From positions 892,501 to 956,500 of the forward strand of contig CANMTU010000001.1 of assembly GCA_947501005.1 (NCBI GenBank): a DNA stretch of 64,000 nt, in the 5' to 3' direction. This stretch comes from an uncultured Erythrobacter sp. (lineage in GTDB: Bacteria > Pseudomonadota > Alphaproteobacteria > Sphingomonadales > Sphingomonadaceae). A program made the translations under genes and the position numbers. The notes below the pieces were generated by a model. It searched no databases. It worked only from the letters and a program-made list of their open reading frames with translations, and had not been told where the DNA came from. Positions 63,678 through 64,000 of this stretch are shown in pieces. Position 1 is the stretch's first letter. Every line of letters begins with the position of its first letter.

Positions 63678-64000
<323 letters not shown>

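Overview
The window is a piece of a high-GC alphaproteobacterial chromosome, most likely Sphingomonadales and perhaps Erythrobacteraceae. The support is a C5-pathway hemA (5-aminolevulinate synthase), a carboxynorspermidine decarboxylase next to a fold-III ornithine/lysine decarboxylase with an alphaproteobacterial speF-like leader, the fabF-mltG order, a rpsL-rpsG-fusA block, and short palindromic repeats of a kind I associate with sphingomonads. The genus is an inference from remembered gene content. I see no rRNA operon, CRISPR array, insertion sequence or prophage. Coding density is high, and many neighbours overlap by 4 nt (ATGA or GTGA).

Layout. 1-2.2 kb: end of fabF, mltG, a 2'-5' RNA ligase-like gene and tRNA-Met. 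2.2-4.6 kb: a crotonase gene, tRNA-Gln, a gene-poor AT-richer stretch and a ChaN-like lipoprotein. 4.7-8.9 kb (minus): yghU, an aldehyde dehydrogenase, a glutathionyl-hydroquinone reductase and a pirin, which look like a thiol/quinone/aldehyde detoxification group. 9-12.2 kb: topoisomerase IB and nadE. 12.2-15 kb: a tight three-gene type III polyketide synthase cluster. 15-17.9 kb: ilvE with an unusual leader, a lipoprotein and tlyA. 17.9-26.8 kb: the propionyl-CoA to succinyl-CoA route (pccB, epimerase, mutase, bioB, pccA) with a HAD hydrolase, a GST and a small membrane protein interleaved. 26.8-29.4 kb: polyamine decarboxylases. 29.5-32.1 kb: a PhyH-type dioxygenase, a nitroreductase and a cell-wall hydrolase. 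32.2-36.6 kb: hemA, murI, plsY, dprA and a periplasmic coiled-coil protein. 36.8-41 kb: topA, a small basic protein and a DHA2 transporter. 41-44.1 kb (minus): lepB-rnc-era plus a YcxB-like protein. 44.2-50 kb: pgi, a small unknown gene convergent with a Crp/Fnr regulator, rhlE and gor. 50.1-54.1 kb: tspO, ubiK, a decayed small gene, recO, leuB and a GT2-GtrA protein. 54.1-61.9 kb: a PMT-type glycosyltransferase, metZ, apaG, ppx, ppk and a LysR regulator. 62.5-64 kb: rpsL, rpsG and the start of fusA, which runs off the end.

Most of the window is housekeeping. The parts that known genes explain least are the type III PKS/methyltransferase/flavoprotein cluster, the ilvE leader (a near-perfect Shine-Dalgarno driving a tiny ORF whose better-looking peptide lies in another frame, plus two hairpins), the matching 18-bp motifs that bracket a small gene and a Crp/Fnr regulator, and a family of REP hairpins with compensating stem changes, one copy of which appears to supply the annotated N-terminus of murI.
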